Assembly: GCF_002786325.1 (NCBI RefSeq)
Contig: NZ_PGTB01000008.1
Span: forward strand, 1-64,000
Length of the DNA stretch: 64,000 nucleotides
Source: Pseudooceanicola lipolyticus
Lineage (GTDB): Bacteria; Pseudomonadota; Alphaproteobacteria; Rhodobacterales; Rhodobacteraceae
Direction: 5' to 3'
Within the stretch, counting starts at the first letter, position 1, and every line of letters starts with the position of its first letter. Under the pieces are notes generated by a model, which saw nothing but the letters and a program-made list of their open reading frames with translations, was not told the DNA's origin and did not search any database. Positions 1-8,873 of the stretch are shown piece after piece. A program made the position numbers and the translations under genes.

Positions 1-34
1 ATGATTATGGTAATTTTTAGGCTGTCACGGCACC

Positions 35-1234
35 TCAGACAGCTTCGAGTGCGATTGCAATTCCCTGTCCCACGCCAATACACATGGTCGACAACGACTT
101 TTCTCCAGGTTTGAGGTCCAGCATCGCTGAGCCGGTGATGCGGGCACCCGACATGCCAAGCGGATGGCCGAGAGCAATAGCGCCGCCGTTTGGGTTCACG
201 CGGGCATCATCATCCGCGATCCCCAGGTGCCGTAGTGTGGCCAGACCCTGCGAAGCAAAGGCTTCGTTAAGTTCGATCACCGAGAAGTCTTCTTGTTTCA
301 GTCCAAGTCGCGCCATCAGCTTTTTCGACGCCGGTGCCGGCCCGAAACCCATGATGCGCGGTGCAACGCCGGCGGTTGCGCCGCCCAAGACCCTTGCGAC
401 CGGCGTGAGGCCAAATTTTTTTGCGACGTCGCTGGTGGCAAGGATCAATGCTGCGGCACCATCGTTCACGCCTGAAGAATTCCCTGCGGTTACCGTGCCA
501 TCCGCTTTTACGAAAGTTTTCAGTTGGGCGAGCGCTTCCAAAGTCGTACTCGCGCGAGGGTGTTCATCCTGTACGACGATCTTTGGCTCCCCCTTTCGCT
601 GAGGAATCTCTACCGGGACAATTTCACGGGCCAAACGACCGTTCGCCATAGCAACGCTCGCCTTTTGCTGGGAATGTAGGGCGAAAGCATCTTGGTCGGC
701 GCGGTTGATGCCGAAGACTTCAGCCACGTTTTCGGCCGTTTCAGGCATACTGTCGACGCCGTATTGGCTCTTCATCAGTCTATTGACGAAGCGCCAGCCG
801 ATGGTGGTGTCTTCCACACTATTCTCGCGCGAGAATGCAGTTGTAGCTTTTGGCATCACAAACGGAGCACGAGACATGCTTTCCACACCGCCAGCAACAA
901 TGAGATCGGCTTCTCCAGCTTTGATCGCGCGGGCGGCTGTGATTACGGCGTCCATACCCGATCCGCACAACCGGTTCATCGTCGTGCCAGGGACACAATC
1001 CGGAAATCCCGCGAGTAGCAGCGACATGCGTGCGACGTTGCGGTTGTCCTCGCCCGCCTGGTTGGCGCAGCCGAAAATCACTTCGTCAATGGCCGCTAGA
1101 TCTAGCTTCGGGTTTCGGCTGGCCAGGGCCCTGAGTGGGATTGCACCAAGATCGTCGGCTCGCACAGAAGAAAGCGCGCCGCCATAGCGACCAATTGGTG
1201 TGCGGATGTAATCGCAGATGTAGACGTTTGTCAT
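35..1234 (-). CDS. pcaF: 3-oxoadipyl-CoA-type thiolase (acetyl-CoA acyltransferase)
   Basis: Thiolase that would cleave 3-oxoadipyl-CoA with CoA to succinyl-CoA and acetyl-CoA, the last step of adipate beta-oxidation. The 399-aa protein is full length for the family. The acyl-accepting Cys90 sits in NRLCGSGMDA, the base pair of the active site is His357 (GHPLG) and Cys385 (TMCIGVGQG). It is the last gene of a minus-strand run and lies 2 bp after etfA, so it is probably co-transcribed with etfBA. A general acetyl-CoA acyltransferase is the alternative; the 3-oxoadipyl assignment rests on the neighbouring cyclohexanone/adipate genes and on overall resemblance to PcaF. Confidence 0.85.
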   Translation of the reverse strand: MTNVYICDYIRTPIGRYGGALSSVRADDLGAIPLRALASRNPKLDLAAIDEVIFGCANQAGEDNRNVARMSLLLAGFPDCVPGTTMNRLCGSGMDAVITAARAIKAGEADLIVAGGVESMSRAPFVMPKATTAFSRENSVEDTTIGWRFVNRLMKSQYGVDSMPETAENVAEVFGINRADQDAFALHSQQKASVAMANGRLAREIVPVEIPQRKGEPKIVVQDEHPRASTTLEALAQLKTFVKADGTVTAGNSSGVNDGAAALILATSDVAKKFGLTPVARVLGGATAGVAPRIMGFGPAPASKKLMARLGLKQEDFSVIELNEAFASQGLATLRHLGIADDDARVNPNGGAIALGHPLGMSGARITGSAMLDLKPGEKSLSTMCIGVGQGIAIALEAV

Positions 1235-1236
1235 TC

Positions 1237-2157
1237 TTAGAGTGCCTTTGTCATATCCGGGACGGCGTCGAGCAGGTCTGCGACCAGGCCGTAGTCGGCG
1301 ACCTGGAAGATCTGGGCCTCTTCATCCTTGTTGATGGCGACGATGACCTTGCTGTCCTTCATGCCTGCAAGGTGTTGAATTGCCCCGGAAATCCCGACCG
1401 CGATGTACAGCTCGGGCGCCACGACCTTGCCGGTCTGGCCGACCTGCCAGTCGTTCGGTGCGAACCCGCTATCCACCGCCGCGCGCGAGGCGCCGACGGC
1501 AGCACCCAGTTTGTCCGCAAGTGCTTCAATAATCGCGAAATTTTCCTCGGAACCGACGCCGCGCCCGCCCGAGACCACGACCTTGGCCGAGGTCAGTTCC
1601 GGACGATCCGACGCCGCGACCTTGTCCTCGACCCAGGCGCTCAGGCCCGCGTTGCCGGCTGCTGCGATGGCCTCGACGGCGGCCGAGCCACCCTGGCCAG
1701 CCGCGTCGAAGGCGGTGGTGCGGACGGTCAGTAACTTCTTGGAATCGTTGGACTTTACCGTCTGCATCGCGTTGCCCGCGTAGATCGGGCGCTCGAACGT
1801 GGACCCGTCCAGGATGGCCGTCACGTCCGACAGAACCATCACATCCAGCAGCGCCGCAACGCGCGGCAGGATGTTTTTCGCGCTTGCCGTGGAGGGAGCA
1901 ACGATATGTTCATAATTGCCTGCCAGGCTGACCACCAGATCGGCGACCGGCTCGGCCAGGCCGTTGGCGTAGGCCGCGTCATCCGCGACCACAACCTTCG
2001 CCACGCCGTCGATCTGCGACGCGGCCTGACCCGCAGCAGCAGGGCCCGCAACCAGAACGGTCACATCGCCCAGCGATTTGGCAGCGGTCACCGCCTTGGC
2101 GGTGGCGTCCAGCGCCAGCGCGCCACCGGCGATTTCTGCAAGGAGAAGAACAGCCAT
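1237..2157 (-). CDS. etfA: electron transfer flavoprotein, alpha subunit
   Basis: FAD-binding subunit of the ETF heterodimer, which takes electrons from acyl-CoA dehydrogenases and passes them to ETF:ubiquinone oxidoreductase. The 306-aa length is typical. The C-terminal FAD domain is clear, with [11 protein letters not shown], the segment around [14 protein letters not shown] and [12 protein letters not shown]. Its start overlaps the etfB stop (TAATG), showing translational coupling. It stands beside a pathway whose acyl-CoA dehydrogenase is encoded at 13.3 kb, so it is probably a dedicated ETF copy for adipyl-CoA oxidation; that link is inference. Confidence 0.93.
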   Translation of the reverse strand: MAVLLLAEIAGGALALDATAKAVTAAKSLGDVTVLVAGPAAAGQAASQIDGVAKVVVADDAAYANGLAEPVADLVVSLAGNYEHIVAPSTASAKNILPRVAALLDVMVLSDVTAILDGSTFERPIYAGNAMQTVKSNDSKKLLTVRTTAFDAAGQGGSAAVEAIAAAGNAGLSAWVEDKVAASDRPELTSAKVVVSGGRGVGSEENFAIIEALADKLGAAVGASRAAVDSGFAPNDWQVGQTGKVVAPELYIAVGISGAIQHLAGMKDSKVIVAINKDEEAQIFQVADYGLVADLLDAVPDMTKAL

Positions 2158-2915
2158 TACACGATCCCCTTTTCTTTCAGTTTCGACACCAGCTCGTCGA
2201 CCGAGCCGACCATCTCGCCTGCCGACCGTGCGGCGGGCTCGGCGGTTTTCACAATCTCCAGGCGCGGGGTGACATCGACGCCGTAATCGGCGGCGGTCTT
2301 CTCATCCAGCGGCTTCTTCTTGGCCTTCATGATGTTGGGCAGCGAGGCATAGCGCGGCTCGTTCAGGCGCAAATCGGCGGTGACGATCGCCGGCAGCTTG
2401 ACCTTGATCGTCTGCAACCCGCCATCCACTTCGCGGGTCACGACGGCATGATCGCCTTCGATCCCGACCTCGGAGGCATAGGTCGCCTGGCCCCAGCCCA
2501 GCAGCGCCGCCAGCATCTGGCCGGTGGCGTTCATGTCATTGTCGATCGCCTGCTTGCCCGCGATCACCAGGCCCGGCGCCTCGGCGTCGATCACGGCCTT
2601 CAGGATCTTGGCCACCGCCAGCGGCTCGATGTCCTGGTGCACGTCATCGGCGGCCACAACCAGGATCGCCCGGTCCGCGCCCATCGCCAGCGCCGTGCGC
2701 AGCGTTTCCTGCGCCTGCTTCACGCCGATCGAGACGACGACAACCTCGTCCGCCTTGCCCGCTTCCTTCAGCCGGATCGCCTCTTCGACCGCAATCTCGT
2801 CGAACGGGTTCATCGACATCTTCACATTCGCGAGATCAACTCCGCTCCCGTCCGCCTTAACGCGAACCTTCACGTTGTGGTCAATTAGGCGTTTTATAGG
2901 AGCAATTATTTTCAT
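2157..2915 (-). CDS. etfB: electron transfer flavoprotein, beta subunit
   Basis: AMP-binding partner of EtfA. The 252-aa protein begins [17 protein letters not shown] and has the ETF-beta pattern [16 protein letters not shown] near residues 37-52, followed by the adenine-nucleotide fold and the recognition loop region ([21 protein letters not shown]) that contacts acyl-CoA dehydrogenases. It precedes and overlaps etfA. No strong Shine-Dalgarno is visible upstream of the ATG at 2915; the spacer from the SDR gene (2916-2991) holds a hairpin. Confidence 0.93.
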   Translation of the reverse strand: MKIIAPIKRLIDHNVKVRVKADGSGVDLANVKMSMNPFDEIAVEEAIRLKEAGKADEVVVVSIGVKQAQETLRTALAMGADRAILVVAADDVHQDIEPLAVAKILKAVIDAEAPGLVIAGKQAIDNDMNATGQMLAALLGWGQATYASEVGIEGDHAVVTREVDGGLQTIKVKLPAIVTADLRLNEPRYASLPNIMKAKKKPLDEKTAADYGVDVTPRLEIVKTAEPAARSAGEMVGSVDELVSKLKEKGIV

Positions 2916-2948
2916 TGGCTTTTATCGTTTTCAAAATTTGCAATGGTG

Positions 2949-2975
2949 GTAACGGCCCGGATTCCGAGCCGTTAC
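2949..2975 (-). other. hairpin between SDR gene and etfB
   Basis: Inverted repeat with arms GTAACGG (2949-2955) and CCGTTAC (2969-2975) around a GC-rich centre. It lies in the spacer between the SDR stop and the etfB start on the transcribed strand. No T-run follows, so it is more likely an attenuating or mRNA-stabilising hairpin than a full terminator. Confidence 0.35.
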
Positions 2976-2991
2976 TCGGGATGGGTCCCTG

Positions 2992-3747
2992 TCAATTCGC
3001 AGTATAACCGCCATCTACTACAATCTCTGCTCCGTGAACGAACGATGACTCATCCGATGCGAGGAACAGGACCGCATTCGAAACCTCTTCAGGTTTGCTT
3101 GGTCGCTTGAGCAGCGTCGCCCCCAGAATTGCCTGCCGGGTAACTTCGTCGGCGTGTAGCAGATCTTTTGTCATGGGAGTATCGATGACACCGGGATGGA
3201 TCGAATTCACGCGTATGCCACTTTCAGCCAGGTCGACTGCGCAGGATTTCGTCAACATCCGTACGGCGCCTTTGGATCCAATGTAGGCTCCCGCCGAAGC
3301 GGCTCCAACAATCCCATAGATTGAAGAAATATTGATAATAGATGCCTTTTCGGCCTCTTTCATCAATGGAACCGCGGCTCGGATGCCGAGATAAATACCG
3401 CGTACATTGACGTTGAACGTCATGTCAAATTCGTCAGGCGAGGTTTCGTGGAGCGGCTTAAGAATGAGAATGCCAGCGTTGTTCACTAGCACATCAAGCC
3501 GACCAGCACTTGATTGCACCGTAGAGATGACATTCTTCCAATCTTCTTCAAGCGTCACGTCATGTTGAATGAATTCCGCCTTCCCTCCGGCTTCAATGAT
3601 ACCTTTCACTACGCTTTCAGCCGCTTCCGTGTCACGGTCGGTTACAAATACATGCGCACCTTCACGTGCCAGCGTTTCACAATGGGCTTTTCCCATGCCC
3701 ATCGCTCCACCTGTTACCAGTGCGACTTTTCCGAATACCCTTCCCAA
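2992..3747 (-). CDS. SDR-family alcohol dehydrogenase, cyclohexanol dehydrogenase candidate
   Basis: Classical short-chain dehydrogenase with NAD(P) motif TGGAMGMG near the N-terminus, NNAG in the fourth strand and the Ser-Tyr-Lys triad in the ISS...YIGSK region, so the catalytic machinery is intact. Next to a Baeyer-Villiger monooxygenase it would oxidise cyclohexanol (or a similar cyclic alcohol) to the ketone. The open frame extends upstream to a TTG at 3774, but TTG at 3747 follows an AGGGAGAG ribosome site and gives the usual N-terminus (xGRVFGKVALVTGG), 251 aa. The pathway role is inferred from neighbours; another alcohol substrate is possible. Confidence 0.8.
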   Translation of the reverse strand: MGRVFGKVALVTGGAMGMGKAHCETLAREGAHVFVTDRDTEAAESVVKGIIEAGGKAEFIQHDVTLEEDWKNVISTVQSSAGRLDVLVNNAGILILKPLHETSPDEFDMTFNVNVRGIYLGIRAAVPLMKEAEKASIINISSIYGIVGAASAGAYIGSKGAVRMLTKSCAVDLAESGIRVNSIHPGVIDTPMTKDLLHADEVTRQAILGATLLKRPSKPEEVSNAVLFLASDESSFVHGAEIVVDGGYTAN

Positions 3748-3819
3748 ATCTCTCTCCCTAGTTTTCATGAACAAATTTAATTGGTTCCGCCGGGGATTCT
3801 TGATGCCCGGCGGAATTCT

Positions 3820-5457
3820 TTACACCTTCTCGGCAGTGCGGTTGCGGATCAGGGATGTATAACCTTCCTCCTTCACTGCATTAATGGCATTTCGGTAATT
3901 GCCAATCCCGGCCATGTAGAACATTACTGCATTCTTCTTTCCGGGGATATTTGCGCCGAAGATCCAGCTTTCAGCTTTGGGGAAGAGTGTCATGTCGGCG
4001 ATTTCACGACAGGTGCGAACCCAAGCATCGCGCGCTTCCACGGTTGGCTCCACACTTTGAACCCCCTCTTTTTCCATTGCGCAAATCGTGTCAGCGATCC
4101 ATTCAACTTGCGTCTCAATGCTGGGGGGCAGGTTAGTGAAGGGGCCATTAGGGCCAAGGATCATGAAGAAGTTAGGGAAGTCTACCTCCATCATGCCGAG
4201 GTAACCGAGTGGGCCTTCCTTCCAAGTGTCGCGCATGGTCACGCCTCCGCGTCCGCGGAGGTCCATTTTGACGTAATTGCCGTCGACCGCATCGAAACCA
4301 GTGGCAAAGATTACGATGTCAAGCTCATGCTCCTCGCCGCTTTCGAGACGAATGCCGTTCGGAGTGAACTCTGCGATCGGATCGGCCTTCACGTCGGCGA
4401 GGGTCACGTTGTCTCGGTTGTAGACCTCGTAATAGTTGTTTCCGCAAAGCGGGCGCTTGGCGTAAAGGTCCTTCGGCGTCAGTTTCTCTGCGACCTTGGG
4501 GTCCTTCACGATTTTCTTGATTTTGCCCTTGATGAAGTCAGCGGCCGCATCATTGGCCACTTGGCTGGTCGCAATATCGCAAAAGGTGCCAAACATGAAA
4601 TAGAAACCACCGCCGCGCTGCCAGGCGGCTTCGAAGACCCGCTCCCGTTCCTCGGGCGAGGCGGTTTCGGCGGGTTCGGCGCTTTCTTCGAAGCCGAAGG
4701 CCACAACAGAATTCTTCACTTGATTCCAGATATTATCGTAGTTCGCCTTTTGCTCGGCGATGGTAGCATCGTCTTGCGGGGTGTTCCCAATCGGCACGAC
4801 ATATTGTGCAGAGCGCTGAAAAACAGTCAGGTGTTTTGCAATTGGTGCCGTTGCAGTGATAACCTGAACACCCGTCGAGCCGGTGCCGATAATGCCCACG
4901 CGTTTGTTGCTCAAGTCCACTCCCTCGGGCCAGGCACCTGTGTGTAAGATACGGCCTTTGAAATCATCGATGCCCTTGAATTTTGGAACATTCGTTGCGG
5001 ACAAGAGACCGAGGCCAGTGACAAGGTATTTGGCGGTAACTGTCTCACCACTATCAGTGATCACGTTCCAGAGACCGGTTTTTTCATTATAGTGCGCGCC
5101 GTCCACCTTGGTGTCGAACTTGTAGCTGCGTCGGAGATCGAGATGATCCGCCACCTCGTTCATGTATTCGAGGATCTCGGGCTGGGTCAGATACCGCGTT
5201 TTCCAGCGGCCTTTTTGAAGCAACTCTTTGTCAAAAGAATAGCGGTAGACATAGCTTTCCGTGTCCGACAGCGCACCGGGATATCGGTTCCACCACCAGG
5301 TGCCGCCAACGTCACTGGCGCTGTCATAGCCCCGGACGTTCAGTCCCTGCTCGTTGCGAAGTTTGTGGACGGCGTAAAGCCCGCCGAAGCCCGCGCCAAT
5401 GACGACTGCGTCGTAATCCGCTCCGGATGTTTTAGTAATCTCAGTCTGAATGTTCAT
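3820..5457 (-). CDS. chnB: Baeyer-Villiger monooxygenase (cyclohexanone monooxygenase type)
   Basis: FAD- and NADPH-dependent monooxygenase that inserts oxygen beside a ketone to form a lactone or ester. The 545-aa protein has the FAD Rossmann motif GAGFGG at residues 21-26, the Baeyer-Villiger fingerprint FKGRILHTGAWP at residues 166-177 (FxGxxxHxxxWP) and a second Rossmann motif GTGSTG about 20 residues later. Start at 5457 is chosen because GGGAGGAGT lies just upstream; the open frame runs 48 codons further through a repeat-rich leader. Flanked by a lactone-hydrolase-like gene and an alcohol dehydrogenase, which supports cyclohexanone to caprolactone. The exact ring size is not visible from sequence. 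Confidence 0.88.
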   Translation of the reverse strand: MNIQTEITKTSGADYDAVVIGAGFGGLYAVHKLRNEQGLNVRGYDSASDVGGTWWWNRYPGALSDTESYVYRYSFDKELLQKGRWKTRYLTQPEILEYMNEVADHLDLRRSYKFDTKVDGAHYNEKTGLWNVITDSGETVTAKYLVTGLGLLSATNVPKFKGIDDFKGRILHTGAWPEGVDLSNKRVGIIGTGSTGVQVITATAPIAKHLTVFQRSAQYVVPIGNTPQDDATIAEQKANYDNIWNQVKNSVVAFGFEESAEPAETASPEERERVFEAAWQRGGGFYFMFGTFCDIATSQVANDAAADFIKGKIKKIVKDPKVAEKLTPKDLYAKRPLCGNNYYEVYNRDNVTLADVKADPIAEFTPNGIRLESGEEHELDIVIFATGFDAVDGNYVKMDLRGRGGVTMRDTWKEGPLGYLGMMEVDFPNFFMILGPNGPFTNLPPSIETQVEWIADTICAMEKEGVQSVEPTVEARDAWVRTCREIADMTLFPKAESWIFGANIPGKKNAVMFYMAGIGNYRNAINAVKEEGYTSLIRNRTAEKV

Positions 5458-5540
5458 GTCACTCCTCCCAGAGTAAGACTGCTCCGCCCCGCAGTTTGCG
5501 GGTGAGATGGCAGATGAATGTGTCGTAGGGGTTTCTCTCG

Positions 5541-5560
5541 CACCGCACCGCACCGCACCG
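5541..5560. repeat. (CACCG)4 simple repeat upstream of the BVMO gene
   Basis: Four perfect tandem copies of the pentamer CACCG lie in the 125-bp spacer between the hydrolase stop (5583) and the BVMO start (5457), followed by a TGCA-rich imperfect palindrome. Such a tract is prone to slippage. It could tune the spacing or structure of the BVMO leader, or may be neutral. Confidence 0.9.
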
Positions 5561-5582
5561 CAATGCAGTGCGAGTACAGGTG

Positions 5583-6485
5583 TCAGAGGGCCTGATACCA
5601 TGCGGCGATGCGACCAAGTTCCTCGTTCGCCTCGGGCGCGCGTCCCGAAAGCGCGGGAAAGACATGCTGCATGCCTTCGACGATAGACAGGGTCACATTT
5701 ACGCCCTGTGCCTTGGCCTTTTCGTGCAACCGCTCGGCATCGCTCCTAAGCGTCTCAGCCCCTCCGGCATTGATATAAAGCGGCGGGTAACCGGTGAAAT
5801 CGTTCTCCAGCGGGTTGGCCAACGGATTAAGCGGATCCGTGCCTTCACCGAGGAACATCCCCGCCATCGCTTCGAGGATCGGTTTGCCGACTAGCGCATC
5901 GGTTTCCGCGTTGGTTTCCAGTGTTTCCCCGCGCATCGCCATGTCGAGCCAGGGCGAATAGGCGATGACCGCTCCGGGCAGTGGCAACCCAAGTTCGCGT
6001 AACTTCAGCACGCTGGCGATGGCAAGATTGCCGCCAGCACTGTCGCCAGCCGTCAGAATATTTCTTGCCTTGAAACCCTTATCCAGCAGCGCTTTGTATG
6101 CGGCTACTGCATCTTCGATCTGCGCCGGAAATGGGTGCTCGGGTGCGCGCCGATAGTGCAGGATCACCGACGTAACCCCAAGCACCTTAGCGAGGTGCCC
6201 TGCCATTTTTCGATGACTATCGGCTGAGCCGACGGCAAAGCCGCCACCATGAGTGTAAACAATTACACGCGAGGTATCTGCCCCGGCTGGTAGGGCCCAG
6301 ATAGCCTCAACTCCTCCGACATGATCGCTTTTGTAGCTAACGTTTTCCGGCTCTAGTGCGGGCTGCCCCCATTCATCGAACATGCTGCGCAGGTTCGCGA
6401 TCGTCAGGTCTGGGTTCTCGACCATCTGATCGGTCCAATTCTGATAAAGCGCCCGCAGCGTATCGGCTTCTCTACTGATTTCCAT
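5583..6485 (-). CDS. chnC: alpha/beta hydrolase of the hormone-sensitive-lipase family, caprolactone hydrolase candidate
   Basis: Serine esterase of about 300 aa. The oxyanion motif HGGG is at residues 79-82, the nucleophile elbow GDSAGG at 147-152 (Ser149), and a C-terminal GMQHVF supplies the histidine; this is the HSL (family IV) pattern. ChnC of the cyclohexanol pathway is also an alpha/beta hydrolase, so hydrolysis of epsilon-caprolactone to 6-hydroxyhexanoate is the likely job. Start at 6485 follows a perfect GGGAGGA ribosome site; the frame is open 13 codons further. First gene of the minus-strand run, 125 bp before the BVMO gene. Confidence 0.8.
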   Translation of the reverse strand: MEISREADTLRALYQNWTDQMVENPDLTIANLRSMFDEWGQPALEPENVSYKSDHVGGVEAIWALPAGADTSRVIVYTHGGGFAVGSADSHRKMAGHLAKVLGVTSVILHYRRAPEHPFPAQIEDAVAAYKALLDKGFKARNILTAGDSAGGNLAIASVLKLRELGLPLPGAVIAYSPWLDMAMRGETLETNAETDALVGKPILEAMAGMFLGEGTDPLNPLANPLENDFTGYPPLYINAGGAETLRSDAERLHEKAKAQGVNVTLSIVEGMQHVFPALSGRAPEANEELGRIAAWYQAL

Positions 6486-6772
6486 GTTTATCCTCCCAAG
6501 CATAACATTTGGCAAAGCCACCAACTGACGTCGCCAATCTCGAAGACGTCAAACGGTCAACGGCATACGCCAATTATCTCAGAGTAAGGGCGAAAAATGC
6601 GCCATGTATTGAACAATCCTGCTTTGGAAATAGTATGATCGTGCTCAGCCTGTCGTGAGGCAGATATGCCCGTTACTAGGCTCTGTTGATGGCGTGGATA
6701 CCCCCTCCCGACGGCATCGCAATGTGCCACTATGATGAGCGTTAAAAGCCATCACAGAAGGAAGGAGCATCT

Positions 6773-7800
6773 ATGTCCGAAATTAAAATTATCGGTGTCG
6801 ACTTGGCAAAGCGCGTTATCCAGTTGCATGGTGCGTACAATGATGGGTCAGTCGCGTTTCGCAAAAAGCTTTCACGAGGCCAGTTTCTCGCGTTCGTGGC
6901 ACAGCAACCCAAATGCATGATCGCCATGGAGGCGTGGCCACGGCGCATGGCTGGGGCCGCGAATTTGAGAAGCTGGGGTGCGACGTGCGGTTGATACCGC
7001 CGGTCTATGTGAAGCCGTTCGTCAAACGCCAGAAGAATGATGCGACCGATGCAGAGGCCATCTTGGAGGCTGCATTGCGTCCAACCATGCGCTTTTTCGC
7101 AGTGAAGACGGAAGATCAGCAGGCCCGTGCCATGCTGTTTCGCACGCGGCAGATGTTTGTCGGCCAGCGCCCCCAGATGATCAACGCTTTACGCGGCCAC
7201 CTCGCCGAACACGGATTGGTCGCGGCCCGCGGGCCTGCCCATCTCAAGCGACTCGCGGACGCAATCGCAGGTGATGACACCGCGCTGCATGCTGAGGTTC
7301 GTGACCTCGGCCGGATGTATCTGGGGCAGATTGAGGGGCTGAATACGCGTGTTGCAGAGCTTGACGCGAAGATGCGATGTGCCGCCAAGAAAGCCGACTT
7401 GGTGCGCCGAACACAAACCATGCCGGGCGTGGTTCCTGTCACGGCGCTTGCGATCGAGACATTTGCCCGTGACCTGGCCACCTTCCGGCGCGGGTGCGAT
7501 TTTGCCGCCTGGCTTGGGCTTGTGCCGAAGCAGCACTCGACGGGCGGCAAAGCCCGGCTCGGGAAGACCTCGAAGATGCGACAGCGCGACTCCGGACACT
7601 CTTGGTCTCTGGCGCTATGGCTGTCCTCCAGGCTGTCGAGCGGTTTGACACACCGAATAATGGCTGGCTGAAACGCCTACTAACCCGCAAGCCGCGCATG
7701 GGTCGCCGCGATTGCGCTGGCCAACAAGATGGCGCGTGGCCTCTGGGCCATCATAATGAAACAAGAGGATTACCGGAATCCGGTGGCGGCGATGGCATAG
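6773..7800 (+). pseudogene. IS110-family transposase remnant, three frameshifts
   Basis: The N-terminal DEDD-type start (GVDLAKRVIQLHG) is in one frame to about 6940. The central part (WGREFEKLGCDVRLIPPVYV, then DATDAEAI) continues in a second frame from 6913. The transposase C-terminal domain runs to about 7590 (MPGVVPVTA, FAAWLGLVPKQHSTGGK). LRTLLVSGAMAVLQAVERF follows in a third frame, and the last segment (IALANKMARGLWAI, ending at the stop at 7798-7800) is in another. Three frame changes make it non-functional as written. Family membership is clear from these segments. IS110 elements lack classical terminal repeats, so the element limits are not certain. Confidence 0.85.
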
Positions 7801-8124
7801 CGAAGACGGCATGCCACGACGTCCCGGTAAGTTGGGAGTGTGAGGAGGTCACTGAAAAGTAAGGGCAAAGGATCGATCAGATCCGGGTCAGAGAAAGCAG
7901 CATTTGTGCAGGAGCCACCGAGCTCGGTTTGTTGATATGCCTCTGGTCCGCGCATCGCCATACCGGCCCGCGGTTACATCAGCGCCGCACACAGAGGCCT
8001 GATACATGACCGCACCCGATCACACGCTCGCGCCGTTCAAAAAATCACTTGCACCAATGGGGGCATGCATGCACAAATCCCGTGTCGGACTCATCTTATG
8101 AATCCAGCGTGGTAGCTGAGGTGC
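7801..8124. other. non-coding remnant between two decayed insertion sequences
   Basis: No reading frame here resembles a gene. The first part is probably the 3' non-coding end of the IS110 element, and the last part leads into the IS5-family transposase. The exact junction cannot be placed by eye. Confidence 0.5.
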
Positions 8125-8873
8125 ATGAGCAGACCGACAACCCCGACATACAAGACCATGAACTGGCCCGCTTATAACGAAGCGCTCAAGCGCCGTGGCT
8201 CGCTGACGATCTGGTTTGACCCCGAGATGAGCTGGGAGGCCGTGCCGACAGGCAGAAGAGTTACAGCGACGCCGCGACCCAGACCTGTCTTTCGATGAAG
8301 GTCCTGTTCGGCATGGCCTTGCGACAGGCGACCGGGTTCGTCGAGAGCCTGTTGCGGCTGATCGGTCTCGACTGGACGGTGCTCGACTTCAGCACCCTGT
8401 CCCGGCGCCAGAAGACCCTGGCCGTGAACATCCCGTATCGCGGCTCCAAAGGGCCGTTGCACTTGTTGGTGGACAGCACGGGGATCAAGCTTGAAGGTGA
8501 GTGGCATGCCCGCAAGCATGGCGGCCCCAAGCGACGGGTCTGGCGCAAGATCCACCTCGGGATCGACGAGCAAACGTTGGAAGTGCGCGCTGTTCAGATC
8601 ACCGGGAGCCACATCGGTGACGCTCCAGTGTTACCCAACCTTCTTGAACAGATCCCGGCAGACCAGCAGTGTCACGGCTGACGGTGCGTATGACACACGA
8701 AAATGCCAGGACGCGATTGCGGACCGTGGCGTCCACGCCGTTATCCCACCAGGTAAGAACGCAAAGTCTTGGAAGACCATCACCGCCTAAGCCGCGTCGA
8801 GACGAAGATGCACTGTGTTAAGTTGCTGGGGCAGCGCCTTATGGCGCGGGACTTTGACCGTCAGGTCGCGAAA
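8125..8873 (+). pseudogene. IS5-family transposase remnant, frameshifted and 3'-truncated
   Basis: Starts with MSRPTTPTYKTMNWPAYNEALKRR-like coding, shifts frame near 8260, continues as MKVLFGMALRQATGFVESLL and LHLLVDSTGIKLEGEWHARK (the DDE domain of IS5 transposases). It shifts again near 8675 (TADGAYDTRKCQDAI) and once more into SRVETKMHCVKLLGQRL. The similarity stops at about 8873, where the sequence becomes the 3' end of the oppositely oriented hydratase/dehydrogenase gene. It is therefore dead, and its deletion endpoint defines the end of that gene. Confidence 0.85.

Noticed and set aside
3781..4947. 388-codon plus-strand frame
   Set aside because: Antisense to the Baeyer-Villiger monooxygenase gene, which has its full fingerprint motifs.
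6600..6640. TTGAAC...TATGAT as a promoter for the IS110 remnant
   Set aside because: The spacer is 19 bp and the transposase it would drive is dead; too weak to list.
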